DNA of 64,000 bases from Rhynochetos jubatus. Lineage: Eukaryota; Chordata; Aves; Eurypygiformes; Rhynochetidae. Under the pieces are notes generated by a model that saw only the letters and a list, made by a program, of their open reading frames with translations, searched no databases and had not been told where the DNA came from. This document shows positions 21,710 through 35,400 of the stretch, piece after piece. The stretch's first letter is position 1. Each line of letters starts with the position of its first letter. The stretch lies in NCBI GenBank assembly GCA_027574665.1, contig CM050658.1, positions 23,510,317 through 23,574,316 on the forward strand, given 5' to 3'. The position numbers and the translations under genes were made by a program.

Positions 21710-23123
21710 CAGAATCATAGACCTTTAAGATCATCGAGTCCAACCACGAACCAAACACTGCCAAATCCACCATTAAACCATATCCCTAAGCACCTTGTCC
21801 ACACGTCTGTCAAATCCCTCCAGGGATGGTGACTCCACGAGCTGGCCTGGGCAGCCTGTTCCAATGCCTGACAGCCCCTTCCGTGGAGAAATTTTCCACA
21901 ATATCCAATCTAACCCTCCCCTGGCACAACATGAGGCCGTTTCCTCTTGTCCCGCCATTTGTCACTTGGAAGAAGAGACCAACACCCACCTCTCTGCACT
22001 CTCCTTTCAGGGAGCTGTAGGGAGCAACAAGGTCTCCCCTCAGCCTCCTCTTCTCCAGGCTGAACACCCCCAGCTGCCTCAGCCGCTCCTCACAGTCCTT
22101 GTGCTCCAGACCCTTCCCCAGCTCCGTTGCCCTTCTCTGGACATGCTCCAGCACATCAGTCTCTTTCTTGTAGTGAGGGGCTGTGCTGGTTTTAGGCAGG
22201 AAAGTGTTAACTTCCTTTACAGTTGCTGGCATGAAGACAGGTTCCTGAATCTACCCGGAGAATAGTACCGATAAGGTGTCTTTTTAGCAGGCGCTGGGGA
22301 GTGCCTGCACCAAATTCAGCTTCTGGTACTGCAGCTGTGTTCCCAGCTTTCTGCCTGTGTGGCCAGCTTTCTCACTGTGGGCAGTGAGGGAAGACACACA
22401 GTTCAGACAGCTAACCCAAACTGACCGAAGGTGCATTTCATTCCATAGTACGTCATGCTAGGTACATAAGCAGTGAGCGGGCTCAGGGGGCCATGACACT
22501 TTCTCTCAGTTTCTCACCCTTACCAACACTCTCTAACTCCTTTGTTAGTTGCTTTGGTAACTCCTTTGCTGGCTCATTCGTGAGCGCGTTGTTGGGTCTG
22601 CTAGTGTTCCCGCTCGTGCTGTCGCTCATAGCGCGCGCTCGGACTCTGCTGCGATCGCTCTCGGGCTCCGGCTCTCGGGCTCTCTGGCTCTGACTCTCAC
22701 TCATCGGGACCTGGTTGTGCATCAGTTGGCAGGTGGTGAGCAACTGTATCCTACTGTATCCCATGTTTTATTTTCTATTGTTTTAATTACTTATTAGTAG
22801 TATTATTTTCATATATTCATTTAGAGATATATTACTCATTTATATTCAACTGGTAAATATTCTGATCTCAATTTTATGAGCTTCCTTGTTTGTCTCCTCC
22901 GATTCTGCCCCTCCGCTGGAGGAAGGGGGCGGGGACCTGTAGGCGGCAGCCTTGTGGTATTTGGCTAGCCGGAGTTACACGACGACAGCAGTCCCAAACT
23001 GAACACGGTGTTCGAGGTGTGGCCTCGCCAGTGCCCACTACAGGGCAGCAATCACTGCCCTGCTCCTGCTGACCACACTGTTCCTGATGCCGGCCAGGAC
23101 ACCGTTGGCCTTTCTGGCCACCC
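21710..23123 (-). mobile_element. CR1 LINE 3' fragment, copy 2 (split by LTR)
   Basis: 21710-22181 plus 22992-23123, collinear with the first copy and broken at the same base by the same LTR. Confidence 0.85.
22182..22991 (+). mobile_element. Solo-LTR-like insertion, copy 2
   Basis: Same 810-bp insertion as at 11679, inherited with the unit rather than independently inserted. It keeps CTTACCAAC near 22520, as in copy 1; later copies have CTTGCCAAC. Confidence 0.65.
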
Positions 23124-24707
23124 TGCTGTGGGCACCACATTTGGCTGTCCAGCTGCCTGCACGTCCCCAGTCCTGGAGGGCTTGTCTCATGGCAGCTCTG
23201 CTCTATGGGGAGAGGGGCTACAGCAGGACAGCAGAACAAGGCATCATCTCCGGTAAGGACTTTTCCCAAGTGTCCATGAGACCGAGGGTGGCGTTTGTTG
23301 GACGCAACACAGGTTTCTGGTGACGAGACCTGTCAAGCCTCCCTGCAGGCGCCCGTCTCAGCTGCGGTTGTCATTGGGTTGCATGAGTTTACCCCTGAGC
23401 TGGAGGCTCTGCTGGTGGTGGGGACAATGTCCAGCTCTGCAGCAATTCACCAGGCAAAGGACCGATCTCGGGGAGGAATCCTCTGCCTTTCACACACGAG
23501 GAGGAGTGCCGCACACAACCTCCGTGAGCGTTTTTGCTGCTCAGCCTCTTGGAAGGACCGCAAAAGCTTTCAAGGGTGTTTTCCGTGGTGTTGTGGACTT
23601 TCCTGTTGGAGTTACTGGAGGCTCCTGGGGGATGGACGACCGCTCTACTGCACAGCCTTGGTTGTAAAGGCGTGTGCGGCTGCGGTGCCCTGTGAGGAGT
23701 GGCCACAGCCGCAGGACCACGGCAGAACTCTTAGGAATGCTTCAGCCAGCCTTTCAGCACGCTGCTCAAGCCCTGGGGTGGTCAGCCCTTTGCTCCTCCC
23801 AAGGCAGTAAACGGCTCGCTCAGGGAGCGTCTTAACAGGAGGCTCAGCACCCAGAGGCGGGGATACTTTGCAGCAGCCCCGGTTGGTGATGGCCCCTCAA
23901 TTAGGGCCCAACAGGGGCCCATGAACTAGCGAGGACCTATGTTTTGCCTGCAGTACGTTTGCTTCTCAGCCTTGGGTCCCTGGAGATGCTCCTGATGGCT
24001 TCCCTCTTTTCCTGGGTACCCGGTTGGAGAGGTCGAGGGGCAGCTGATCCCGCTGCCATAAACGTTCCCTCACCCCACGGACCCTCAGAAGCGTGAGATT
24101 GGTCAGGTTGGGCTCCCGTGACGGCCACCCGCACCGTGCGTCGGTCAGGTTGGTGTCGCTGTCTGTGGCTGGTCACGGCCACGGGCTCCCCCAGCCCCGG
24201 CGGGCCCCGACGTTGGCCAGAGGAGCCCTGAGCCTGGCTCCTCTCTGCTGACAGTGTGGGTATCCACGGCTGTGCCGGGCACGGAGCTCAGCCAGCGCTG
24301 GTGCCTCGCAGGCTTGGCTGTTGGAAGCCCCCAGACACTTGTGTGACAGCTCTGTCCCTCTTTATTTGGGAGAAAGGATGGAAACGCGTAGCTGTCGGTG
24401 GGGCTTCCATCAGCGCATCCCAAGTGCTACCCTGTCGGGGATGCCTTCAGGCCTTGCTGGAGTGCTGGAGCAGTGGGCTGGGAGGGCAGGAAGGCCAGTT
24501 GGGTTGGGAGTGTGGCTGGAGGCCGCAGGCCTGGTTCCGCTGCTGCAGGGTGGCGGTTAACGAGCTGGAGGGACGTGGGGACCAGCTCAGTTTCTCCTGG
24601 TGCTGGAGTGCGCAGGTCTGGCTTCATTGCAGCGGGGTAATGCGGGCGGCCTGGGCATACCTGGTGGTTGGCTTGTCTTGAGGCTGTAGACCTCTAGACT
24701 GCTTCTG
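23124..24707. other. Intergenic segment and 3' flank of gene 3
   Basis: The normal arrangement: the post-CR1 segment runs straight into the common 3' flank (from about 23650) with no orphan block or spacer. The polyadenylation signal is at 24361-24366. No further gene seen. Confidence 0.45.
24361..24366 (-). terminator. Polyadenylation signal AATAAA, gene 3
   Basis: AATAAA on the gene strand, 342 nt below the distal stop at 24708. Confidence 0.5.
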
Positions 24708-27700
24708 TCAAAATGGGGGTAATGGGGGCGGGGTGGGGGGACGCGGCAGGCGGTTCCTGTTGTCTTGTGGCTGGAGGCCACTGAGCTGTTTCTGCTGCTG
24801 CGGGAGTAATGGGGGTGGGGTGGGGGGACAGGGCAGGTGGTCCAGTTCCTCCTCCAGCCTGAGGCTGATTGTTTGCTTCTCCTTCAGCAGAGCAGCAGGG
24901 GATGGGCTGGGGGGGCGAGGGGGACGGTCTGCTTTCTCTTGTGTCTGGAAGCCGCTGGCCTGGTTCCGACGGAGCAGAGCAGCCGGGGACGGGCTCGGGG
25001 GGCGCGGGGGCTGTGGGGAGGCCGGGCGTGCTGGTTTTCCTGGCTGCTGTGACCGCTCCTGGCTTTGGGTCCAGCTCTCAGGTGTTATGGGGCAGCTTAT
25101 CCAGTCATCCGGCCGCGAGGCATAGCCGCTGGTGTCCGGCCGGTTGTTGAAGCTGCCGAGTGGTGCCTGTGGAGAGAGGGAGCTGCTGAGGCCCTCAGCT
25201 GCAGACTGGACACAGGGACTGTCCTGCACAGCCTGGCCCAGAGCTGGCAAGGCTCACCGGCACGGGCTGAGCTGCTGGCACACCCTGACCGATGTGGACA
25301 CCTGCACCTCATGGCAGCATTGGGCAGGGGAATTCCTGCGGACAGGTTCACCGCTCAGGAGCGGGCGCTGGCACGCCTCTCACTTTCTAGGGCAATCTTG
25401 TGCCCTGCTCTTCCTCTTCCTGACCTTGCTTTGCCTACGCCTGTCGCTCCTGGGGGCTGCTCTTGCCCGGGCACGGTCAGGTTGAGCCAACCCTGGCTCC
25501 AGTCAGAGCGGGCCCCCAGGAAGGAGGCCCCTGAGCCAAGAGGCCAATTAGAGCATCTGACAGCAGCAGAAGCCTCAGCGGAGTTCTCTGGCCAACCACC
25601 GATGACGCGCCACCGCACAGCAGCCTGACTAGAAATGCTTCCTGGCTATGAGCAGCCATCGAAGGGGGCAGTGGGGGAAAATCAACGACTCACTCTCCTC
25701 TCTTGCTCTGCCACCGGATCACGACACAGCAGAAGATTATCCCAAGTGGTACACAAATCACGATTGCTACTGTGGCTATCATGCAGCGCCTTCGCTCGTC
25801 TTGGGGACAGAAGAGACCTCCGGTGCTCTGCGGATTGTCAGCGCTTCTGGGCCCCTCGTTGTCCGCATCTGGAGGAGCAGTTGGGAATGTTGCAGCACGT
25901 TTGATACGGCCAGGCAGTTCTCCCTTTCCCCCCAGGGCTGGTGCCTGGAGGCACGCTCCCACCCTCTGGGACAGGTTCTCTCACTGAACAAACCTCAGAA
26001 GGCCAGAAGGAGAGAGCCCGGGGGGGGAGCGCAGCTGCTTGAGCACTCGCTCGCTCGAGGGACGCAGACCAATCCCATCCCCGCAGCAGGCAGTGCAACC
26101 CCCCAACTCTCCCTCCCCCCGGGCCAGCTCCCACACCCTGAGGGGATGGAGTCCGGCCTTGTCCAGAGACGCTTGAGCCTTGCTCTCCCCTTCTGCCTTT
26201 TCTCCAGCACAGGCACCGCTTGCCAGTGCTCCCAGGCTCTGGGATGTGTCCCCCACTTAGGCACCCGCGCAAGACTGCTCAGTACCTGAGGCGACTTGAA
26301 AGAATTCATATACTTTGCCGTGGTGGTCTTTTCTGGGCTTCAGCAGCACTGCCAAAAAGCAGAGACAACAGGTAAAGCCTCAGCAGGGCCCAGGCACAGA
26401 GGATGCAAGATCCCAAAGGGTGACACCGGCTGGACACGGGACAGCGATTACCTGACATGCCGGTGGCTGCCATCGCCGCTGTTTCTTCAGCAGAGGCTGG
26501 CAGTGAGCCGGCGCTGCCTTCCGCAAACAGCTCCTTCTGCACACCCTCTCGGTCCGTCTCTTGAGAAAGTAAGCGGGACATTTGGGTCAGAGGGATGCGT
26601 TCCCCATCAGGGAGACGGCATCGACTGGAGGCAGTACTCCTCAAAGGCACTGACAAGGTTTAGACAAAACGCCTGGGCTGTTGGGGCTGCACCGAGTCAC
26701 TCGTGCAAGTAGCAGCCACGCCTGGCCTGCTGGGAGTGCAGGAGATTGCACGCCACCCTCTGGCCTGCACTGCACCTGCTGTGTTTTGGCCAGCTGCAAG
26801 GTGGCCTGCCTCCAGAGAGGACGGGAAGAAGCTGCAGCCAGGCCAGCTGGGGAAACAGCCCTGCTGGGAAGGGCTCCTCCACAAGGCCCTCTCGCCCTTC
26901 CCTGTAAGCACCAGCAATGGCCGCATTCGGCCCATCCCAGCTACCGGTCTGCAGATGGGAAATGGAGCACAACCCAGAAAGCCTGCCCAACCACCATCTC
27001 CACCTGACTTCCAGCTCTAGGGAAGGGCAGCCGGTGTTGCTTGGGACCTCACTCCCACCTGGAACCAGCCCAGTGGGCAAGCAGTGCTGCCCGTGAGCTG
27101 AACTCGGCACACGCCAGGCCCTCAAATCTGCCTGCCGACGTCTGCACACACCAGCTCTGAGCCGGACTGGTCAGACTGGGGCAGCAGCTGCCCCCGGCAC
27201 TCGGCTCGACCCACAGATTGCAGCAGAGGCCCTGCACCACCTCTGTGGCTCCCCAGCACCAGCGGGGCGTGAAACCCAGCATGGCTGCAGCCAGGCCCTG
27301 ACCCATCCCTTCCAGCAGTGCAGGCAACAGCCTGCTCAGACATGGATGTAAAACCTCTGGTTGCCGAGTCTCGCGGCTAAGGCAGAGTGAAATCTCCTCA
27401 CCGAGTCTTTTCTGCAGTTCCTTCAGCACTTCCCTTAGGACCTCAGATGGCTTCGGGGATGTTTTTCCTCCTTCAGCTTGGTACTTTGCTCTGGGAGGTC
27501 CTTAAGAGACATTACTCGGTTCAGTTTCACATGACAGAAACCCCGTGCTTAGCCTGCTGGTCAGCAGAGACAGACTACTCACCCCCGCGACGCCAGCCGG
27601 GCTCTAGTGCCGCATCGGCCCGAGGAGCTGGAACAGTCCTGCCCACGGACGCATCTGGAACTAAACACGCAGAGAAGTTTCCATCATCTCCTGCGACCTC

Positions 27701-28673
27701 CATCGGCAGAACTGGATCGCAGAAGCGGAAAGGGGAGGGCACACATGCACAGGTCTCCATGCTCACAGCTGCAGAGGCGCCCGGCTGGCTGAGCCTGGGG
27801 CTTTGAGCTGGCAGCTCTCAGAGGGAGGAAAGAGCCGTGACGTACCCAGGTGCTCTCGCGGAGGCTCAGCCCTGGAACCCAGCTGGGAAGCTGCATCACC
27901 TTCATCTCCAGGCATGGCTGCAAAGAAGCACAGGACACAACAGCTCCCGTCACACAGTTGAAGGCACTCCTCCCGATGGGAGTGGCAGGGAGTGCAATTC
28001 AAAGATCCACTCGGCGGCACTGGCCTCTCCCTTCCCCTCAGAGCACCGTACAGTGACCGCGTGGTGCCTGCAGTGAGTGGCGCTGTGCTGAGCCAAAAGG
28101 AATCCAGAGAAAGGACTCCCTGGAGCTCACACCAACTCTAACCTCACCCCCAGCACCCCTGATGTCTCAGCAGCCGGCACCCGCCGGGAGCAGCTCAGGC
28201 TCTCGGGGACCAGCACAGACAGCTTTGCAAGGCAAAGCGCCCCGGGGCACATCACTACACCCAGCCTCTTGTCTCTCTGCTCTTCTCCATCTCTGTGGCT
28301 CCAAACCAAGATCCAGCTGAGAAGCTGCATAAGCACTGCCACCACCCTCATCTAGAAGCAAGCACAGATGCAAACCGTTTCCATCCCATGTTGGGATGCA
28401 CTTAGTGACCTGTGGGCACTGGAAGGGGGTCACGTAACAAGCTGGGAGCCAGGCATAGGTGGAGATTGCCAAAGCTGCAGAGGGGCCTGGTGACCTCGTG
28501 CCTGGCAAAACCCACCATCCTCGCTTCTCTGGGAGAAGAACCCTCTGGCCTGTGAAAGGCTGCACCGGCGCAGCCCACGTACCTGCTCCCTGTGCTTGCC
28601 ACGGGGCAGCCCAGGCAGCCTGGACGTGCAGGGCCACAAGAAGGAGGAAGAGGAGGTAGCAGGCAGAGGCCAT
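24708..28673 (-). CDS. Array gene 3: type I membrane protein, frameshifted tail
   Basis: Proposed exons: 28583-28673, 27846-27917, 27583-27660, 27402-27500, 26452-26649, 26286-26348, 25694-25868, then the tail. Exon 7 ends GA|GTGAGT in phase 2. With the usual tail acceptor (just above 25166) a one-base deletion near 25143-25152 (CTTCAACAACCGG instead of CTTCAGCTGCCCGG) ends the protein at 25097, giving 281 residues. A second AG 14 nt further (exon 24708-25152) would restore the long proline-rich frame, which is otherwise fully open to 24708. The signal peptide, cassette helix and transmembrane helix are as in gene 6. The exon 4 donor is GTGAGG. Function unknown; membrane receptor or adhesion role is inference only. 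Confidence 0.65.
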
Positions 28674-28694
28674 GGCTCCCTGCCCTCGCACCAC

Positions 28695-28744
<50 letters not shown>

Positions 28745-29472
28745 AGTTGGTGCCAGGGGCTGAGCGGTCAGTGCTTATGGCCAGCGTGGTGCCTCAGGGC
28801 TCTGTGACATCACAGCCCCGCTGTGACCTCACAAGTGGACACGGCTGCATGGGGATGGCTCTCAGGCTGCCAGTGGAGCACCTCTGGAGCACAGCCAGGG
28901 AGGCAGCACGTCCTGTCAGGCAGCTCCATCCAAGGGCTGGGACACAGTCCCTCCCGGGGCAGAGCCCACAGCTCTGCCCTGTTTTCCGGTCACTGTCGCC
29001 GGCGCAGCGAGGAGCTGAGTCCCCCAGAACAACAGGAAACCACAGCCAAGGCATTGCTGACCTCCTCGGGTGCTGTTAGCAAACCCTCCTGAGGCTGCAG
29101 TGAGGGATTTCAGGCTCGAGACAAGTGCAGCTTCCCTCCCGTAGGCAGCCTTCGGGGTCCCGCAGGCTAACGAGTCACTTTTGTTTCAGGGGAAAGATGA
29201 AGCCTTTCCTTTTCCATTTCTTCTTCACGTGATGTTGAGGGGAACACTTGCTGTCAGGGACCTCAAACAGCAAAGACAGTCAATAAAACAGAAATCCTAT
29301 TCTCTTACATTATTTGACATGCCAAAGGAAACCTCCAGAGAGCACGCAGGGGGGGTATATGCTTCCTGACCAGCCTAGTGGCCTTCTAGGATGCCGCGAG
29401 TCCATCAGTGGACAAGGCAAGAGCTACGGATGCCGTCGATCTATGGCGTCCCGGCGCCTGGTAACGCAAGCA
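28674..29472. promoter_or_regulatory. Upstream region of gene 3
   Basis: As for gene 1, with (CTG)16 at 28696-28743 and the CRE-like site at 28803-28814. The sequence just past the tract (CAGTTGGTGCC) is shared only with gene 5. Confidence 0.4.
28696..28743. repeat. (CTG)16 tract, gene 3
   Basis: Sixteen perfect CTG units, twice the length in genes 1, 2 and 4. The 24-bp difference explains the 7763 versus 7739 bp unit lengths. Confidence 0.95.
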
Positions 29473-30886
29473 CAGAATCATAGACCTTTAAGATCATCGA
29501 GTCCAACCACGAACCAAACACTGCCAAATCCACCATTAAACCATATCCCTAAGCACCTTGTCCACACGTCTGTCAAATCCCTCCAGGGATGGTGACTCCA
29601 CGAGCTGGCCTGGGCAGCCTGTTCCAATGCCTGACAGCCCCTTCCGTGGAGAAATTTTCCACAATATCCAATCTAACCCTCCCCTGGCACAACATGAGGC
29701 CATTTCCTCTTGTCCCGCCATTTGTCACTTGGAAGAAGAGACCAACACCCACCTCTCTGCACTCTCCTTTCAGGGAGCTGTAGGGAGCAACAAGGTCTCC
29801 CCTCAGCCTCCTCTTCTCCAGGCTGAACACCCCCAGCTGCCTCAGCCGCTCCTCACAGTCCTTGTGCTCCAGACCCTTCCCCAGCTCCGTTGCCCTTCTC
29901 TGGACATGCTCCAGCACATCAGTCTCTTTCTTGTAGTGAGGGGCTGTGCTGGTTTTAGGCAGGAAAGTGTTAACTTCCTTTACAGTTGCTGGCATGAAGA
30001 CAGGTTCCTGAATCTACCCGGAGAATAGTACCGATAAGGTGTCTTTTTAGCAGGCGCTGGGGAGTGCCTGCACCAAATTCAGCTTCTGGTACTGCAGCTG
30101 TGTTCCCAGCTTTCTGCCTGTGTGGCCAGCTTTCTCACTGTGGGCAGTGAGGGAAGACACACAGTTCAGACAGCTAACCCAAACTGACCGAAGGTGCATT
30201 TCATTCCATAGTACGTCATGCTAGGTACATAAGCAGTGAGCGGGCTCAGGGGGCCATGACACTTTCTCTCAGTTTCTCACCCTTGCCAACACTCTCTAAC
30301 TCCTTTGTTAGTTGCTTTGGTAACTCCTTTGCTGGCTCATTCGTGAGTGCGTTGTTGGGTCTGCTAGTGTTCCCGCTCGTGCTGTCGCTCATAGCGCGCG
30401 CTCGGACTCTGCTGCGATCGCTCTCGGGCTCCGGCTCTCGGGCTCTCTGGCTCTGACTCTCACTCATCGGGACCTGGTTGTGCATCAGTTGGCAGGTGGT
30501 GAGCAACTGTATCCTACTGTATCCCATGTTTTATTTTCTATTGTTTTAATTACTTATTAGTAGTATTATTTTCATATATTCATTTAGAGATATATTACTC
30601 ATTTATATTCAACTGGTAAATATTCTTATCTCAATTTTATGAGCTTCCTTGTTTGTCTCCTCCGATTCTGCCCCTCCGCTGGAGGAAGGGGGCGGGGACC
30701 TGTAGACGGCAGCCTCGTGGTATTTGGCTAGCCGGAGTTACACGATGACAGCGGTCCCAAACTGAACACGGTGTTCGAGGTGTGGCCTCGCCAGTGCCCA
30801 CTACAGGGCAGCAATCACTGCCCTGCTCCTGCTGACCACACTGTTCCTGATGCCGGCCAGGACACCGTTGGCCTTTCTGGCCACCC
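29473..30886 (-). mobile_element. CR1 LINE 3' fragment, copy 3 (split by LTR)
   Basis: 29473-29944 plus 30755-30886, collinear with the other copies. Confidence 0.85.
29945..30754 (+). mobile_element. Solo-LTR-like insertion, copy 3
   Basis: Same insertion and same CR1 breakpoint as the other units. Confidence 0.65.
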
Positions 30887-32470
30887 TGCTGTGGGCACCA
30901 CATTTGGCTGTCCAGCTGCCTGCACGTCCCCAGTCCTGGAGGGCTTGTCTCATGGCAGCTCTGCTCTATGGGGAGAGGGGCTACAGCAGGACAGCAGAAC
31001 AAGGCATCATCTCCGGTAAGGACTTTTCCCAAGTGTCCATGAGACCGAGGGTGGCGTTTGTTGGACGCAACACAGGTTTCTGGTGACGAGACCTGTCAAG
31101 CCTCCCTGCAGGCGCCCGTCTCAGCTGCGGTTGTCATTGGGTTGCATGAGTTTACCCCTGAGCTGGAGGCTCTGCTGGTGGTGGGGACAATGTCCAGCTC
31201 TGCAGCAATTCACCAGGCAAAGGACCGATCTCGGGGAGGAATCCTCTGCCTTTCACACACGAGGAGGAGTGCCGCACACAACCTCCGTGAGCGTTTTTGC
31301 TGCTCAGCCTCTTGGAAGGACCGCAAAAGCTTTCAAGGGTGTTTTCCGTGGTGTTGTGGACTTTCCTGTTGGAGTTACTGGAGGCTCCTGGGGGATGGAC
31401 GACCGCTCTACTGCACAGCCTTGGTTGTAAAGGCGTGTGCGGCTGCGGTGCCCTGTGAGGAGTGGCCACAGCCGCAGGACCACGGCAGAACTCTTAGGAA
31501 TGCTTCAGCCAGCCTTTCAGCACGCTGCTCAAGCCCTGGGGTGGTCAGCCCTTTGCTCCTCCCAAGGCAGTAAACGGCTCGCTCAGGGAGCGTCTTAACA
31601 GGAGGCTCAGCACCCAGAGGCGGGGATACTTTGCAGCAGCCCCGGTTGGTGATGGCCCCTCAATTAGGGCCCAACAGGGGCCCATGAACTAGCGAGGACC
31701 TATGTTTTGCCTGCAGTACGTTTGCTTCTCAGCCTTGGGTCCCTGGAGATGCTCCTGATGGCTTCCCTCTTTTCCTGGGTACCCGGTTGGAGAGGTCGAG
31801 GGGCAGCTGATCCCGCTGCCATAAACGTTCCCTCACCCCACGGACCCTCAGAAGCGTGAGATTGGTCAGGTTGGGCTCCCGTGACGGCCACCCGCACCGT
31901 GCGTCGGTCAGGTTGGTGTCGCTGTCTGTGGCTGGTCACGGCCACGGGCTCCCCCAGCCCCGGCGGGCCCCGACGTTGGCCAGAGGAGCCCTGAGCCTGG
32001 CTCCTCTCTGCTGACAGTGTGGGTATCCACGGCTGTGCCGGGCACGGAGCTCAGCCAGCGCTGGTGCCTCGCAGGCTTGGCTGTTGGAAGCCCCCAGACA
32101 CTTGTGTGACAGCTCTGTCCCTCTTTATTTGGGAGAAAGGATGGAAACGCGTAGCTGTCGGTGGGGCTTCCATCAGCGCATCCCAAGTGCTACCCTGTCG
32201 GGGATGCCTTCAGGCCTTGCTGGAGTGCTGGAGCAGTGGGCTGGGAGGGCAGGAAGGCCAGTTGGGTTGGGAGTGTGGCTGGAGGCCGCAGGCCTGGTTC
32301 CGCTGCTGCAGGGTGGCGGTTAACGAGCTGGAGGGACGTGGGGACCAGCTCAGTTTCTCCTGGTGCTGGAGTGCGCAGGTCTGGCTTCATTGCAGCGGGG
32401 TAATGCGGGCGGCCTGGGCATACCTGGTGGTTGGCTTGTCTTGAGGCTGTAGACCTCTAGACTGCTTCTG
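30887..32470. other. Intergenic segment and 3' flank of gene 4
   Basis: Equivalent of 23124-24707, with the polyadenylation signal at 32124-32129. No further gene seen. Confidence 0.45.
32124..32129 (-). terminator. Polyadenylation signal AATAAA, gene 4
   Basis: Conserved AATAAA on the gene strand in the 3' flank. Confidence 0.5.
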
Positions 32471-35400
32471 TCAAAATGGGGGTAATGGGGGCGGGGTGGG
32501 GGGACGCGGCAGGCGGTTCCTGTTGTCTTGTGGCTGGAGGCCACTGAGCTGTTTCTGCTGCTGCGGGAGTAATGGGGGTGGGGTGGGGGGACAGGGCAGG
32601 TGGTCCAGTTCCTCCTCCAGCCTGAGGCTGATTGTTTGCTTCTCCTTCAGCAGAGCAGCAGGGGATGGGCTGGGGGGGCGAGGGGGACGGTCTGCTTTCT
32701 CTTGTGTCTGGAAGCCGCTGGCCTGGTTCCGACGGAGCAGAGCAGCCGGGGACGGGCTCGGGGGGCGCGGGGGCTGTGGGGAGGCCGGGCGTGCTGGTTT
32801 TCCTGGCTGCTGTGACCGCTCCTGGCTTTGGGTCCAGCTCTCAGGTGTTATGGGGCAGCTTATCCAGTCATCCGGCCGCGAGGCATAGCCGCTGGTGTCC
32901 GGCCGGTTGTTGAAGCTGCCGAGTGGTGCCTGTGGAGAGAGGGAGCTGCTGAGGCCCTCAGCTGCAGACTGGACACAGGGACTGTCCTGCACAGCCTGGC
33001 CCAGAGCTGGCAAGGCTCACCGGCACGGGCTGAGCTGCTGGCACACCCTGACCGATGTGGACACCTGCACCTCATGGCAGCATTGGGCAGGGGAATTCCT
33101 GCGGACAGGTTCACCGCTCAGGAGCGGGCGCTGGCACGCCTCTCACTTTCTAGGGCAATCTTGTGCCCTGCTCTTCCTCTTCCTGACCTTGCTTTGCCTA
33201 CGCCTGTCGCTCCTGGGGGCTGCTCTTGCCCGGGCACGGTCAGGTTGAGCCAACCCTGGCTCCAGTCAGAGCGGGCCCCCAGGAAGGAGGCCCCTGAGCC
33301 AAGAGGCCAATTAGAGCATCTGACAGCAGCAGAAGCCTCAGCGGAGTTCTCTGGCCAACCACCGATGACGCGCCACCGCACAGCAGCCTGACTAGAAATG
33401 CTTCCTGGCTATGAGCAGCCATCGAAGGGGGCAGTGGGGGAAAATCAACGACTCACTCTCCTCTCTTGCTCTGCCACCGGATCACGACACAGCAGAAGAT
33501 TATCCCAAGTGGTACACAAATCACGATTGCTACTGTGGCTATCATGCAGCGCCTTCGCTCGTCTTGGGGACAGAAGAGACCTCCGGTGCTCTGCGGATTG
33601 TCAGCGCTTCTGGGCCCCTCGTTGTCCGCATCTGGAGGAGCAGTTGGGAATGTTGCAGCACGTTTGATACGGCCAGGCAGTTCTCCCTTTCCCCCCAGGG
33701 CTGGTGCCTGGAGGCACGCTCCCACCCTCTGGGACAGGTTCTCTCACTGAACAAACCTCAGAAGGCCAGAAGGAGAGAGCCCGGGGGGGGAGCGCAGCTG
33801 CTTGAGCACTCGCTCGCTCGAGGGACGCAGACCAATCCCATCCCCGCAGCAGGCAGTGCAACCCCCCAACTCTCCCTGCCCCCGGGCCAGCTCCCACACC
33901 CTGAGGGGATGGAGTCCGGCCTTGTCCAGAGACGCTTGAGCCTTGCTCTCCCCTTCTGCCTTTTCTCCAGCACAGGCACCGCTTGCCAGTGCTCCCAGGC
34001 TCTGGGATGTGTCCCCCACTTAGGCACCCGCGCAAGACTGCTCAGTACCTGAGGCGACTTGAAAGAATTCATATACTTTGCCGTGGTGGTCTTTTCTGGG
34101 CTTCAGCAGCACTGCCAAAAAGCAGAGACAACAGGTAAAGCCTCAGCAGGGCCCAGGCACAGAGGATGCAAGATCCCAAAGGGTGACACCGGCTGGACAC
34201 GGGACAGCGATTACCTGACATGCCGGTGGCTGCCATCGCCGCTGTTTCTTCAGCAGAGGCTGGCAGTGAGCCGGCGCTGCCTTCCGCAAACAGCTCCTTC
34301 TGCACACCCTCTCGGTCCGTCTCTTGAGAAAGTAAGCGGGACATTTGGGTCAGAGGGATGCGTTCCCCATCAGGGAGACGGCATCGACTGGAGGCAGTAC
34401 TCCTCAAAGGCACTGACAAGGTTTAGACAAAACGCCTGGGCTGTTGGGGCTGCACCGAGTCACTCGTGCAAGTAGCAGCCACGCCTGGCCTGCTGGGAGT
34501 GCAGGAGATTGCACGCCACCCTCTGGCCTGCACTGCACCTGCTGTGTTTTGGCCAGCTGCAAGGTGGCCTGCCTCCAGAGAGGACGGGAAGAAGCTGCAG
34601 CCAGGCCAGCTGGGGAAACAGCCCTGCTGGGAAGGGCTCCTCCACAAGGCCCTCTCGCCCTTCCCTGTAAGCACCAGCAATGGCCGCATTCGGCCCATCC
34701 CAGCTACCGGTCTGCAGATGGGAAATGGAGCACAACCCAGAAAGCCTGCCCAACCACCATCTCCACCCGACTTCCAGCTCTAGGGAAGGGCAGCCGGTGT
34801 TGCTTGGGACCTCACTCCCGCCTGGAACCAGCCCAGCGGGCAAGCAGTGCTGCCCGTGAGCTGAACTCGGCACACGCCAGGCCCTCAAATCTGCCTGCCG
34901 ACGTCTGCACACACCAGCTCTGAGCCGGACTGGTCAGACTGGGGCAGCAGCTGCCCCCGGCACTCGGCTCGACCCACAGCTTGCAGCAGAGGCCCTGCAC
35001 CACCTCTGTGGCTCCCCAGCACCAGCGGGGCGTGAAACCCAGCATGGCTGCAGCCAGGCCCTGACCCATCCCTTCCAGCAGTGCAGGCAACAGCCTGCTC
35101 AGACATGGATGTAAAACCTCTGGTTGCCGAGTCTCGCGGCTAAGGCAGAGTGAAATCTACTCACCGAGTCTTTTCTGCAGTTCCTTCAGCATTTCCCTTA
35201 GGACCTCAGATGGCTTCGGGGATGTTTTTCCTCCTTCAGCTTGGTACTTTGCTCTGGGAGGTCCTTAAGAGACATTACTCGGTTCAGTTTCACATGACAG
35301 AAACCCCGTGCTTAGCCTGCTGGTCAGCAGAGACAGACTACTCACCCCCGCGACGCCAGCCGGGCTCTAGTGCCGCATCGGCCCGAGGAGCTGGAACAGT

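Noticed and set aside
24733..25125. Gly/Trp/Arg-rich plus-strand frames opposite the proline-rich tail
   Set aside because: They are the antisense of PPRPP-type repeats; the minus strand has the splice sites and the coherent exon chain.
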